A DNA stretch of 64,000 nt from an uncultured Alphaproteobacteria bacterium (GCA_902621305.1 CACNLM010000004.1:54488-118487); one strand, 5' to 3'; positions 1 to 10,775 are shown, counted from the first letter of the stretch. Translations and numbers: made by a program. The notes: generated by a model not told the origin, from the letters alone.

Positions 1-1
1 T

Positions 2-877
2 AATAATATTCCTGCATCAGAGAGAGATTTATCGATGGTATTCCAATCATACGCTTTGTATCCGCATATGTCAGTTAAAAAAAATCTTTCATTTGGTTTA
101 GAAAATTTAAGAATAGATAAGAGTGAAATAGAAGAAAGAATTAAATCTGCAGCAAAATTACTAAGAATTGAAGAACTTATGGCAAGAAGACCAGGACAAT
201 TATCCGGAGGTCAAAGACAAAGAGTTGCTATAGGAAGATCAATAGTAAGAAAACCAATTATTTTTCTATTTGATGAACCCTTATCAAATCTCGATGCCGA
301 ATTAAGAATGCAAATGAGGGTCGAATTATCAGACTTGCATGAAGAACTTGGAAATACAATGATTTATGTAACACATGATCAGATTGAAGCTATGACAATG
401 GCAGATAGAATTGTCGTAATGAGAGACGGGGTAATTGAACAAATTGGTACACCTTTGGAATTATATAATTATCCTACTAACAAATTTGTTGCTGGATTTA
501 TTGGTGCTCCACAAATGAATTTTATAAATGCAAAAAAAATGCCTGATGGTCTTACAATAGTAAATAATCATCATATTAAATCAGTTTATAATAATGATAA
601 TCAAAACAGTGAATTGATATTAGGAATTAGACCTGAACATATAGAAGTATCTCTTGAGGGTGAAGGTGATTTAAAAGCAATTATAGATAATTTTGAACAA
701 CTAGGCTCTGTTACATATATTTATTTAAAACTGGAGTCTAATGAGTCACTTACTGTACAACTGCCTTATCAAGTATCTTTAAAAAGAAATCAAAAAATTG
801 CAGTTTCATTTGATAATGAAAAAATACATATATTTGACGGTGAAACTGAAAAAATTTTGAATAGTAAAAAACCTTGA
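2..877 (+). CDS. Carbohydrate ABC transporter ATP-binding protein (MalK/UgpC type), 5' truncated by window edge
   Basis: Q-loop MVFQSYALYPHMSV, signature LSGGQRQRVAIGR, Walker B IIFLFDEPLSNLD, TOBE-like C-terminus; frame is open to the window edge (NNIPASERDLS before the listed Met), Walker A lies outside the window. Confidence 0.93.
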   Translation, partial: NNIPASERDLSMVFQSYALYPHMSVKKNLSFGLENLRIDKSEIEERIKSAAKLLRIEELMARRPGQLSGGQRQRVAIGRSIVRKPIIFLFDEPLSNLDAELRMQMRVELSDLHEELGNTMIYVTHDQIEAMTMADRIVVMRDGVIEQIGTPLELYNYPTNKFVAGFIGAPQMNFINAKKMPDGLTIVNNHHIKSVYNNDNQNSELILGIRPEHIEVSLEGEGDLKAIIDNFEQLGSVTYIYLKLESNESLTVQLPYQVSLKRNQKIAVSFDNEKIHIFDGETEKILNSKKP

Positions 878-1938
878 ACGCTTCCAAAAAATATGGAGTT
901 GTCCTTATTGGATTAGGCATGGTTAGTAAAGTCTATGTTGAAGCATTAAATTCATTGTCAAATAATATATCTGTTGTAGGAATTATTGCTTCAAATATTA
1001 ATTCAAGTAATAAATTTTTATCCCGCAATGAAATTGAGATTTTTAAAAATATTAAAATTTTTTCTAGCATTGAAGAGATTTGTAATAATGATTCTATAGA
1101 TTTTGCAATTTTAACTACACCACCAAATGCACGAATTGGAATAGTTAAAAAATTAATACAAAGTAAAATACCTATATTAATGGAAAAACCAATTGAAAGG
1201 AACTTATCTAATGCAAAAGAAATTGAAATTTTAAGTCTAAAAGCTCAAATACCTATTGGAATTATGCTCCAACATCGAGCAAGACCCTCAGCTATTAAAT
1301 GGAAACAAATATTATCTGAAGATTTTCAAAAAATTGGAAAATTATCAGCAGTTGAAATTTATATCCCATGGTGGAGAGAACAATCTTACTATGATCAACC
1401 TGGAAGGGGAACTTACAGTAGAGATGGAGGCGGTGTATTAATAAGTCAAGCAATTCATACATTGGATCTTGCCTTACAGTTTACGGGACAAATTAATGCT
1501 GTTACTTCAATGAATAAAACATCCTCTTTTCATTCAATGGAGTCTGAAGATTTCGTAAGTGCAGGATTAGAATTTGAAGATCAGGTCTTCGGCACATTAT
1601 TTGCTTCAACCGCATCCTATCCAGGAAGAACAGAAGAAATCATTCTGCATTATAAAAATGTAACAGTTTTATTAAAATCTAATCTTTTAAAACTATTTTG
1701 GCAAAATGGAAAAGAAGAAACTATAGGGGGTCAAGAATCTTCAGGAGCAGGAGCAGATCCCATGGCATTCACAAGTGATTGGCATAGAGATATGATTTTA
1801 GATTTTCAGAACTCAATTAAAGACGAACGTGAACCAATAGCTTCAATAAGTTCTGCAATAGAGGTTCATAGATTAATATCTATGCTTGAATATTCTTCAA
1901 AAAAACAAATAAGAATAAAAAGAGAAGAAATTAAATGA
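874..1938 (+). CDS. Gfo/Idh/MocA family oxidoreductase
   Basis: N-terminal Rossmann GVVLIGLGMVSKVYVEAL, MEKP catalytic motif; TTG start overlaps upstream stop (TTGA). Confidence 0.88.
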   Translation: MNASKKYGVVLIGLGMVSKVYVEALNSLSNNISVVGIIASNINSSNKFLSRNEIEIFKNIKIFSSIEEICNNDSIDFAILTTPPNARIGIVKKLIQSKIPILMEKPIERNLSNAKEIEILSLKAQIPIGIMLQHRARPSAIKWKQILSEDFQKIGKLSAVEIYIPWWREQSYYDQPGRGTYSRDGGGVLISQAIHTLDLALQFTGQINAVTSMNKTSSFHSMESEDFVSAGLEFEDQVFGTLFASTASYPGRTEEIILHYKNVTVLLKSNLLKLFWQNGKEETIGGQESSGAGADPMAFTSDWHRDMILDFQNSIKDEREPIASISSAIEVHRLISMLEYSSKKQIRIKREEIK

Positions 1939-2945
1939 AAAAGTTAAAACTAGGGGTATTGGGAATCGATCACGGGCATATTTACGATATGCTAGGCGAA
2001 ATGTTAAATTTAGGCTGCACATGTGATTATTGGTGGACAAAAGAAGAAACAAATAACAATAAATCTTTCCAAGATAAATTTCCTTTCCTATCTAAAGTTG
2101 AAGATAAAATGAAAATAATTGAAGATGATACAATTGATATGATTTTAATTTCTTCGATACCTAAAGATCGAGCTAATTTAGCAATTTTAGCAATGCAAAA
2201 TGGAAAAGATATAATGGTTGATAAACCAGGATGCACAACTTTAGAGCAACTTGACCAAATTAAATCAGTAGTAAAAAAACATCGAAGAATATGGTCAGTA
2301 AATTTTTCTGAAAGATTTCAAGTTCCAGCTGTTGCAAAAGCAGAAGATTTAGTCAACAGTGGTGTGATAGGGAAAGTTATACAAACTATTGGAACAGGTC
2401 CACATAGACAAGGAAATTATGCAAGACCAGATTGGTTCTATGATAGAGAATCGTACGGAGGAATATTAACTGATATTGGTTCTCATCAAGTACATCAGTT
2501 TTTAATTTTTACAGGATCAACTACTGCAAAAATAAACCATGCATTAGTGCAAAATTCTAGTATGCCAGAAAAAAAAGGTTTTCAAGATTTTGGTGAAATA
2601 AATTTGACTGGAGACTCCGGTCATGGATATATAAGATTGGATTGGTTTACTCCAGATGCTTTACCAACTTGGGGAGATGGCAGATTATTTATACTAGGTG
2701 AAAAAGGTTATATTGAACTTAGAAAATACACTGACATAGCTAAAAAATCTTCGGGGGATCATTTATTTTATGCAAACAATACAGAAGTTAAATACATTGA
2801 TTGTACCAATATAAAGCTTCCATATTTTTCAAACTTAATAAGCGATGTATTAAACAGAACTGAAACGGCAACCTCACAAAAAATTACATTTTTATCAATG
2901 GAGCTTGCATTGCAAGCTCAAAGAATTGCAGAAAATGATCAATAG
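1935..2945 (+). CDS. Gfo/Idh/MocA family oxidoreductase
   Basis: LGVLGIDHGHIYDML, VDKPGC variant of EKP motif; ATGA overlap with upstream gene. Confidence 0.85.
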   Translation: MKKLKLGVLGIDHGHIYDMLGEMLNLGCTCDYWWTKEETNNNKSFQDKFPFLSKVEDKMKIIEDDTIDMILISSIPKDRANLAILAMQNGKDIMVDKPGCTTLEQLDQIKSVVKKHRRIWSVNFSERFQVPAVAKAEDLVNSGVIGKVIQTIGTGPHRQGNYARPDWFYDRESYGGILTDIGSHQVHQFLIFTGSTTAKINHALVQNSSMPEKKGFQDFGEINLTGDSGHGYIRLDWFTPDALPTWGDGRLFILGEKGYIELRKYTDIAKKSSGDHLFYANNTEVKYIDCTNIKLPYFSNLISDVLNRTETATSQKITFLSMELALQAQRIAENDQ

Positions 2946-4017
2946 ACTATTTAAAGTAGCTATAATTGGAGCAGGTATTGGTAAGAATCACTTGAATGCA
3001 TTTAATACGCAATTGGATAGATTTAGCGTAAAATATATTTGTGATTTAGATGTTGATAAAGCAAATAGATTAATTTCAAATAATAATACAAAAATAACTG
3101 AAGATTATGAAGAAGTCCTCAATGATGATGAAGTAGATCTAATTGATATATGTTTACCTCCTGATTTACATTTTGAATATGTGAAAAAAGCCTTAGAAGC
3201 AGGTAAGCACGCAATTTGTGAAAAACCATTAGCTGGTAGTCTTGAAGAAGTGGATCAATTAATAAAAATTTCTAAAAAAACAAAAAAGAATATTTACCCT
3301 GTTTTTCAATATAGATTTGGCAAAGGTACAAAACAATTAAACTTATTAATAGAAAGTGGATTAGCTGGAAAACCTTTTGTTGCTTCTCTAGAGACATATT
3401 GGAATAGGGACTCAAATTATTATGATGTTGAATGGAGAGGAACATGGAAAGGTGAAAGAGGAGGAGTTATTCTTGGTCACGCTATACATATTCATGATTT
3501 ATTAACTATGATATTTGGTGATATACTTTCTGTTTATGCAAAATTATCAACTAGAGTAAATAATATTGAAGTAGAGGATTGTGCTGCACTATCAATCCAA
3601 ATGCAAAATGGCTCTCTTGTTACTAGCTCAATTACTCTAGGAGCTGCAAATGATACCTCAAGACTAAAGTTTTCATTTGAGAATTTAACAGCCACATCAG
3701 GAAATTCACCTTATAAGCCAGCAGAAGATACTTGGAGTTTTGAGGCCAGAAAACCAAATTATCAAAAAAAAATTGATGAAGTTATTGGAAACGTTGAAAA
3801 CATTCAATCAGGTTATGCAGGTTTGTTTAACGAGATTGCTAACAACTTAGAAGGAAAAAAAAGTAATGAGGTAAATTTAAATGATGGAAGAAAATCAATA
3901 GAATTTGTAACTGCCGTTTATAAATCATTTAATGAGGATAAAAATATAATTTTACCAATAGAAAAGGAAAGTATTTATTATAAATCTTGGATACCTAAAA
4001 AATATAATAAAAAATAA
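2935..4017 (+). CDS. Gfo/Idh/MocA family oxidoreductase
   Basis: FKVAIIGAGIGKNHLNAF Rossmann and CEKPLAGS motif; ATG at 2935 preferred over the listed 2905 because the Rossmann strand follows immediately. Confidence 0.88.
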   Translation: MINRLFKVAIIGAGIGKNHLNAFNTQLDRFSVKYICDLDVDKANRLISNNNTKITEDYEEVLNDDEVDLIDICLPPDLHFEYVKKALEAGKHAICEKPLAGSLEEVDQLIKISKKTKKNIYPVFQYRFGKGTKQLNLLIESGLAGKPFVASLETYWNRDSNYYDVEWRGTWKGERGGVILGHAIHIHDLLTMIFGDILSVYAKLSTRVNNIEVEDCAALSIQMQNGSLVTSSITLGAANDTSRLKFSFENLTATSGNSPYKPAEDTWSFEARKPNYQKKIDEVIGNVENIQSGYAGLFNEIANNLEGKKSNEVNLNDGRKSIEFVTAVYKSFNEDKNIILPIEKESIYYKSWIPKKYNKK

Positions 4018-5027
4018 TGGTAAAGCCTTTAATTTTTTTTGACGCTTATCCAAGAACTAAAGAAATGGTTTTATCATCAAATTTAGAAAAAAAATTAAAA
4101 AAAATTTCTAGATTAAAAACCTATTTCGGTAAAAGAGCACCAATAAATATTGTTGAGAGTATTTTACCAGATGTAGAAATTATTGTAGGTCAAACTTCAA
4201 TGGACAAGAGAAGATTAAAATTATCTAAAAAACTAAAAGCAATTATCAACGTTAAGGGTAATTGGGAAAATAATATTGATTATAAAGAAGCATACAAAAA
4301 AGGAATATACGTCTTATCTGCAGCTCCTGCTATGGCCCCAGCAGTGGCAGAGGCTTGCATTGGTTATGCTATTGCACTATCAAGAAATACTTATGCAAAT
4401 CATAACGATTTTGTTGTTGCTAAAGAAAAATATGGAATTGAAGGAAATAGAAATTCATATAATTTATACGATGCAAAAGTAGGTTTTATTGGATTTGGGA
4501 ATCTTGCTAAATCTCTTATTAAATTGCTTAAACCATTTAATTGTAAAATTTCATCCTATGATCCATGGTTAACAAAACAAGAATTTGATAAATTTAATGT
4601 CAGAAAGACTAATTTAAACTCAATTTTAAAAAATAATCAATTTATATTTATTTTATCTGGTGTCACAAAAGATAATATAAATTTTTTAAATAGAACTAAG
4701 TTAAAAATGATTAAAAAAGATTCCTCAGTTATTTTGATAAGTAGAGCAGAGGTTATAGATTTTGAAGCATTTGTTGAATTAGCTGAAAAAAAATATTTCA
4801 GAGCAGCTATAGATGTTTTTCCAGAAGAGCCTGTTCCATTAGATTCTTCTTTAAGAAAGAAAAAAAATATTATTTTTAATTCACATTTAGCAGGTGGTAT
4901 GTATTTTTCTTATATGAAAATTAGAGATATGATGTTTGATGATATATCAAGAATACTTAATAATAAAAAACCAAGAAATTTAGAGCATGCAATTCCAGAT
5001 AAAGCAAAATTGAGAATCGATAAATGA
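4017..5027 (+). CDS. D-isomer-specific 2-hydroxyacid dehydrogenase family protein
   Basis: NAD-binding VGFIGFGNLAKSLIKLL, R/E/H catalytic regions (ISRAEVID, DVFPEEP, NSHLAGG); TAATG overlap. Confidence 0.85.
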   Translation: MVKPLIFFDAYPRTKEMVLSSNLEKKLKKISRLKTYFGKRAPINIVESILPDVEIIVGQTSMDKRRLKLSKKLKAIINVKGNWENNIDYKEAYKKGIYVLSAAPAMAPAVAEACIGYAIALSRNTYANHNDFVVAKEKYGIEGNRNSYNLYDAKVGFIGFGNLAKSLIKLLKPFNCKISSYDPWLTKQEFDKFNVRKTNLNSILKNNQFIFILSGVTKDNINFLNRTKLKMIKKDSSVILISRAEVIDFEAFVELAEKKYFRAAIDVFPEEPVPLDSSLRKKKNIIFNSHLAGGMYFSYMKIRDMMFDDISRILNNKKPRNLEHAIPDKAKLRIDK

Positions 5028-6232
5028 AAAAAGTAGAAGTTCAAACTATTGTAAATAATACATTAAACAAAATTAAAATTTTAGATATTCATACACATTT
5101 ATTCCCTCCACAACATGAAAAATATTATTTAAGTGGACTCGTGGAAACTTTAAATTATCATTATCTAATTGCGGAGTTATTTGTTTCAACAAATATTAAT
5201 ATTGAGAAATTTAAATCATTAGATAAATTACAAAAGGCTGAAGTCGTATGGAATGAATTATTTGATAAAAGAACACCAATATCTGAAGCTTGTAAAGGGG
5301 TTTTAACAATACTAAAATCATTATCTATTCCAATAAAAGATAAAAATTTTTCACAAATAAACAAACTATACTGTGGTTTAAAGTTAACTGATAAAGAAAT
5401 ATTTAAAAAAAGTAACATAGATTCAATAGTCATGACAAATAATCCATTTAATGAAGATGAATGGTCAATTTTTTCTTCTAAAGCTTGGGATAAAAAAAGA
5501 TATCGTTCTTCCTTAAGATTGGATAGTCTTATGTTGGAATTTAATAAATCTATTTCAATAGCTCAAAATTTTAGCAATGAAACTTCAAATAAGTCTATTC
5601 AAATAATAGATTATTTAGAACTTTGTTTTCAAAAATCTCAACCAATCTATGCTGCAATTTCTTTAGATACAGAAAAATTTAGAGAAATGCTTAAAAGTGA
5701 TTTATGGAAAGAAATATTAAAATGGTTATTAAGAAAGAACCTACCATTATCTTTAATGTTGGGAGTTAAAAGAGGAGTAAACAAGAGTTTTGATGAAGCA
5801 GGTGATGGGATTGGAAATATAGATTTAAAAGATTTATCTAAACTTTGTAACAATTATCCTGAAAATAAATTTTTAGTAACTTGTTTGTCATTAAATGATC
5901 AACATGAGCTAACTGTTTTAGGAAGAAAACATCAAAATTTAAAAATTTTTGGTTTCTGGTGGTTTATGAATCAACCAAGTATAATTGAACCAATTTTAAA
6001 AATGAGAATAGATTTATTAGGTCTTTCCTTAATCCCTCAACATTCTGATGCTAGAATTACAGATCAATTAATATATAAATGGTCTCATTTTAAAAAAATT
6101 TTATCATCAGTAATGATAGAAAATTATGAGCATTTAATTAAAAAAAATTATCCATTAAGTAAGGAAATTATAAATAGAGATTTAAATAATCTCTTAAGCG
6201 ACAATGCAAAAAATTTTTTAAGAATTAAATAA
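5024..6232 (+). CDS. Divergent uronate isomerase (UxaC)-like amidohydrolase-superfamily protein
   Basis: DIHTHLFPP metal motif, GIGNIDLKDLSKL and HSDARI segments resembling UxaC; ATGA overlap with upstream gene. Confidence 0.62.
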   Translation: MKKVEVQTIVNNTLNKIKILDIHTHLFPPQHEKYYLSGLVETLNYHYLIAELFVSTNINIEKFKSLDKLQKAEVVWNELFDKRTPISEACKGVLTILKSLSIPIKDKNFSQINKLYCGLKLTDKEIFKKSNIDSIVMTNNPFNEDEWSIFSSKAWDKKRYRSSLRLDSLMLEFNKSISIAQNFSNETSNKSIQIIDYLELCFQKSQPIYAAISLDTEKFREMLKSDLWKEILKWLLRKNLPLSLMLGVKRGVNKSFDEAGDGIGNIDLKDLSKLCNNYPENKFLVTCLSLNDQHELTVLGRKHQNLKIFGFWWFMNQPSIIEPILKMRIDLLGLSLIPQHSDARITDQLIYKWSHFKKILSSVMIENYEHLIKKNYPLSKEIINRDLNNLLSDNAKNFLRIK

Positions 6233-6236
6233 ATTT

Positions 6237-6989
6237 CTAACTTAAAATTGGGTCTTTAACAGGAATAATTGGTACTCCGCCTGGGGATTGTTCTGTACCA
6301 GAAATTTCAATAGTACTTATATTGCTTCGCCATCTAACACTCAAAGCAAACATTATTGCATCAGCAATATCTCTCGGTTCGAGAAGAGTAAAACCAGACA
6401 TAAATTTTTTTGCTTTATTTTTATTTGTAAAAGCAGCTTTACCAAAATTTGTTTTAGTTCTTCCAGGGCATATTTCAGAAACTTTTACTCTTGATCCACT
6501 TAGTTCAATTCTTAAACTTTGAGCAATTCTATGTATAGCACCTTTTTGACCACCATAAACAGTACTCATTTGTGGATATAGACCTGCAAGAGACCCCATT
6601 AAAACTACATGACCTTTTCTTCTTTTTATCATTCCTGGAACAGTAGCTTTTAAGGTATGAAGATAAGACTCGACATTTAATCTTGTAGATAACTCAATAT
6701 CTTGTCTTGACGCTTTTAATATACCTTCAGCTCCTCTTCCAATACCAGCATTACAAACTACAATATCAACTTTAAGTTTACTAAGTTTTTTATAAATTTG
6801 ATCAGTATCAAATAGATCAATTTGAATTATTTCAAATTTATGTTTTTTTTGTAATTTCTCTAATGCTGAAATATTTTTATCAAGAGCGTAAATTTTTATT
6901 TTTTCTTTAAAAAATCTTTTAAGAGTTTCCAAGCCAATACCACTTGAAGCACCTGTTATTAATACACTTTTATATATTTTATTGATCAT
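6237..6989 (-). CDS. Short-chain dehydrogenase/reductase
   Basis: LITGASSGIGLETL, CNAGIG, YGGQK (YxxxK). Confidence 0.9.
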   Translation of the reverse strand: MINKIYKSVLITGASSGIGLETLKRFFKEKIKIYALDKNISALEKLQKKHKFEIIQIDLFDTDQIYKKLSKLKVDIVVCNAGIGRGAEGILKASRQDIELSTRLNVESYLHTLKATVPGMIKRRKGHVVLMGSLAGLYPQMSTVYGGQKGAIHRIAQSLRIELSGSRVKVSEICPGRTKTNFGKAAFTNKNKAKKFMSGFTLLEPRDIADAIMFALSVRWRSNISTIEISGTEQSPGGVPIIPVKDPILS

Positions 6990-7019
6990 CTTCCGTTAAA
7001 GTATATTTTAAATAGTAAT

Positions 7020-8447
7020 ATGCAATTAAATAAAAATATAAACAGAAATCTTTTAAAAGAACAATCATTTCCGAGTTATAATATTAACAATAATGAAGAT
7101 TGCATACTACATTTCGGTATTGGTAATTTTCATAGGGCTCACCAAGCATTGTATATTCATGAAATGTTGGAAAATAATAAAAATATTTCCATAATTGGAA
7201 TTAATTTAAGGTCTGAAGAAACAAAAAATAAAATGGAAAATCAAGATCACTTGTATTCTTTAGTAAGGATATCAAATAACTACAAGAAAATTGATATTTT
7301 AAATCCAATAAAAAAAATATTATTTGGTTTAAAAGATAAGAGTGAAATTAGAAATTTAATTGCATCTGAAAAAATTAAATTAATTACTATTACTGTTACA
7401 GAAAAAGGTTATCATTATGATAAAAACAAAAATTTAAACTTTTCTAATGAAATTAAAAATGATCTTAACGATAATGATTTATCCACAATGATAGCTCATT
7501 TAGCTTTTGGAATAATTGAAAGATATAAAAAAAATAAAAAAAAATTAATTGTTTTAAGTTGTGATAATTTATCTGAAAATGGAAAAATTTTAAAAAATTT
7601 AGTTAAGCAATTTATAGAAATTAAACACCCAGAATGTTTAGACTGGTTTGAAAAAAATATTGAATTTCCATTATCTATGGTTGATGGCATAGTTCCCAAT
7701 AATAATAAAAAATCTAATTTTTTCAGCTTACCATATACTGATAATTCAATTGTGGTTACAGAGCCTTACAGAGACTGGTATATTGAGTCAGGTAGTTTGG
7801 AATTAAAAAAAATTTTATCAAACAATAAAATAAATTTTGTAAATGATGTAAAATTTTATGAAAATATTAAACTTAAAATACTTAATGCCACACACTCAGC
7901 TTTAGCATATATTGGACATTTATGCGGCTATACATATGTTCATGAAGCTATACAAGATAAATCTATATATAAATTTATTTTAAATTTTTTAGACAACGAG
8001 GTTATTCCAACTTTAGATAAAGTAGCGGGATTTGATATAAATAATTATAAATTTACAATATTAGAAAGATTTAAAAATATTTATATTGAGGATAAGCTTT
8101 TAAGAATATCAATGGATGGATCAATAAAAATTCCAATCAGAATACTTGATACATATGTAAAAAATACTAATCAAACTAAGTATATCCAATTTATTGTAAC
8201 AAGTTGGCTTTATTTTATTATGCAATTACTGGAAAACGATAATGAATTGTTTGTGGATCCAAATAAAGAATATTTTAAAAGAGTTTACTATGAAAATAAA
8301 TCAAACTTTTCCAAAGAGATTCTTAACAATAAAAATATATTTAATTTAAGCCCCATAAAAAGTAACGAAATGATTAAAGATGTTAATTATAATTTAAAAT
8401 TAATTACAGAAAAATCTATAAAAAAAGTTATAGAAGAATTTAAATAA
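7020..8447 (+). CDS. Mannitol dehydrogenase family protein (fructuronate reductase / polyol dehydrogenase)
   Basis: LHFGIGNFHRAHQALYIHEML, VTEPYRDWYIE, KILNATHSALAYIGHLCG. Confidence 0.85.
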   Translation: MQLNKNINRNLLKEQSFPSYNINNNEDCILHFGIGNFHRAHQALYIHEMLENNKNISIIGINLRSEETKNKMENQDHLYSLVRISNNYKKIDILNPIKKILFGLKDKSEIRNLIASEKIKLITITVTEKGYHYDKNKNLNFSNEIKNDLNDNDLSTMIAHLAFGIIERYKKNKKKLIVLSCDNLSENGKILKNLVKQFIEIKHPECLDWFEKNIEFPLSMVDGIVPNNNKKSNFFSLPYTDNSIVVTEPYRDWYIESGSLELKKILSNNKINFVNDVKFYENIKLKILNATHSALAYIGHLCGYTYVHEAIQDKSIYKFILNFLDNEVIPTLDKVAGFDINNYKFTILERFKNIYIEDKLLRISMDGSIKIPIRILDTYVKNTNQTKYIQFIVTSWLYFIMQLLENDNELFVDPNKEYFKRVYYENKSNFSKEILNNKNIFNLSPIKSNEMIKDVNYNLKLITEKSIKKVIEEFK

Positions 8448-9497
8448 ATGAAAATTTTTTCAACAAAAGTAAAAAAATTTTTTGATAAAATCTTAATTGA
8501 ACTCAAAATTCCAAAAAATCATAGAGATTTATTAATAAAATCATTGATCGATTCTTCTATAAGAGGTGTAGATAGTCACGGTATAAGATTATTTTCTCAT
8601 TATGTAAAATGTATTGAAAATGGAAGAATTAAAGCAAAACCACAAATGAAGTTAATTAAAAAAAACAAAGGCATTGCAGTCTATGATGCTGACGATGGTT
8701 TAGGTCATGTAGCTGCATTGAAAGCATCAAATATAGTTTCCAAAATGGCAAAAAAAAATGGAATTGCATCAATAGCAATAATTAACTCTTCTCACTATGG
8801 AGCAGCAGGTGTATATTCACATGAAATTGCAAAAGATCAGTGTGTAGGTTTTTCTTTTACCCATACTGATGCATTTGCTATGCCATACAATGGAAAAGGT
8901 GCTTTTCATGGAACGAATCCATATTCATTTACAACTCCTATAAATAATAAAGATTACTTGCATGTTGATTTTTCATCTACATCTATAGCTTGGAATAAAG
9001 TAATGCGAGCTAGATCAAATTCTACAAAATTAAGCTCCGAAGTTGCTATTGATAGTAAAGGAAATTATACAACAGATCCTTATGAAGCTATAGCTCTAGC
9101 ACCTATGGGTGGTAAGGAATATGGGCATAAAGGTTTCGGTTTATCGTCTTCTGTTGAAATAATGTGTGGACCACTTATTGGAATGGCTCATGGTTATCGA
9201 CTGTTATCAATGATAGGACCTGATTTTAGCACACCGAGAAAACTTGGACATTTTTTAATCGCAATCTCCCTAGATTCTTTTACTACTAAAAAGAAATATT
9301 TTAATGGCATCAAGCAATATATAAAAGACTTAAAGAAACAAAAATCAAAAAATATAAGGAATCCTATTTTATATCCTGGTGAATTGGAAAAAATTACTTC
9401 AAAGCATAGACTTAAATATGGTATTCCGATAGATAAAGAATTGAAAACTGATTTTTTATATCTTGCAAAAAAATTTAAAATTAATTTTAATTTATAG
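8448..9497 (+). CDS. Ldh family oxidoreductase (malate/L-lactate dehydrogenase, YiaK-like)
   Basis: DSHGIRLFSHYVKCIENGRI, SSHYGAAGVYSHEIA, GHKGFGLSSSVEIM. Confidence 0.88.
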   Translation: MKIFSTKVKKFFDKILIELKIPKNHRDLLIKSLIDSSIRGVDSHGIRLFSHYVKCIENGRIKAKPQMKLIKKNKGIAVYDADDGLGHVAALKASNIVSKMAKKNGIASIAIINSSHYGAAGVYSHEIAKDQCVGFSFTHTDAFAMPYNGKGAFHGTNPYSFTTPINNKDYLHVDFSSTSIAWNKVMRARSNSTKLSSEVAIDSKGNYTTDPYEAIALAPMGGKEYGHKGFGLSSSVEIMCGPLIGMAHGYRLLSMIGPDFSTPRKLGHFLIAISLDSFTTKKKYFNGIKQYIKDLKKQKSKNIRNPILYPGELEKITSKHRLKYGIPIDKELKTDFLYLAKKFKINFNL

Positions 9498-10674
9498 CTT
9501 TAATAATTCCTTTTAATTGATCTAAACCTTTCATCCTTCCGAGTAGTGAATATCCTGGTATTACTTTTTGATTTTGATCATACAGTATAGTATGTCCGTG
9601 ATCAGGTCTCATTGGTATCTGTTGTATTGAATGTTTATTTTTTTTTCTTTTTTTTTCTTCTTTCAAAATTTCTTTAATTATCCCAACCATATTCAGGCTA
9701 CCCTCTAGGTGATCATCTTCATAAAAGTCTAAAGATTTTGAAATTCGTTTTATATTTCTTAAATGTATAAAATTTATATATGGACCATGTTTTTTTACTA
9801 TTCTTAATAAATTATTTTTTCTACTCACTCCAAGTGAACCAGTACAAAATGTTAGACCAATATTTGTATCTTTTTTTAAACCTAAAATATATTCTATATC
9901 ATCTTCATTTGAAACTATTCTAGGAAGCCCATAAATATTGTAAGGAGGATCATCTGGATGTATATTGTAGTTTAATTTATATTTTTTTATAATGGGATAA
10001 ATTTCATTAATAAATTCTTTTAAATTATTTCGAAGATCTTTAGGTTTAATTTCTTCAAATTGATCAATTTCATAATTTAAGTCTTTAATACTATATTTTC
10101 TATCTGTTGCAACTAAACCTCCTAGTAATGATTTTTTTAATACATTTAAATCAGCAGCGTTCATATTTTTAAAAATTTTCTTTGATTTAAAAATTTCTTC
10201 AGGAGAATATCTTAATTTTGCTGTCTTCGATTTTAAAATAAAGTTTTCAAATGCACAAACATGAAGGTGGTTATATTTCAATGCAATAGCTCCATTTGAT
10301 AATTGATGATTTAAATCTGTTCTAACCCAATCTATTAATGGCATAAAGTTATAACAAATATTTTTAATACTATTCTTACCCAAATTAACTAAAGAATCTT
10401 TATATTGATCAATATAATATTTATACTTTCCAGATCTTTTTTTTATGTCATTATGAACTGGAAGGCTCTCAACCACATTCCAGGTTAAATTTTTGCTTTC
10501 AGTAATCTTAAAACTTTCTATGTATTTTTTTCTTTTTTTAATATCATTTGATTTCCATTTTTCACCATATTTAATCTGATTAAGTGAAGAGACGATTCCT
10601 TCAACGCCAATCTGTCGAATTTGATCTAATTTTGAAGGATCATTATGACCAAACCATCTAAATGAATACAGCAT
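9487..10674 (-). CDS. uxuA: Mannonate dehydratase
   Basis: MLYSFRWFGHNDPSKLDQIRQIGVEGIVSSL, HPDDPPYNIYGLPRI, PMRPDHGHTILYD, GYSLLGRMKGL. Confidence 0.92.
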   Translation of the reverse strand: MLYSFRWFGHNDPSKLDQIRQIGVEGIVSSLNQIKYGEKWKSNDIKKRKKYIESFKITESKNLTWNVVESLPVHNDIKKRSGKYKYYIDQYKDSLVNLGKNSIKNICYNFMPLIDWVRTDLNHQLSNGAIALKYNHLHVCAFENFILKSKTAKLRYSPEEIFKSKKIFKNMNAADLNVLKKSLLGGLVATDRKYSIKDLNYEIDQFEEIKPKDLRNNLKEFINEIYPIIKKYKLNYNIHPDDPPYNIYGLPRIVSNEDDIEYILGLKKDTNIGLTFCTGSLGVSRKNNLLRIVKKHGPYINFIHLRNIKRISKSLDFYEDDHLEGSLNMVGIIKEILKEEKKRKKNKHSIQQIPMRPDHGHTILYDQNQKVIPGYSLLGRMKGLDQLKGIIKAIN

Positions 10675-10775
10675 GCGACAATAGTATAATCAATATAATT
10701 ATAAATAAATACTTTATTTTATTTTTGTTGATTTAAGTTCTAATTCTGCATACATTAAAATAAATTTAAGGAGGA

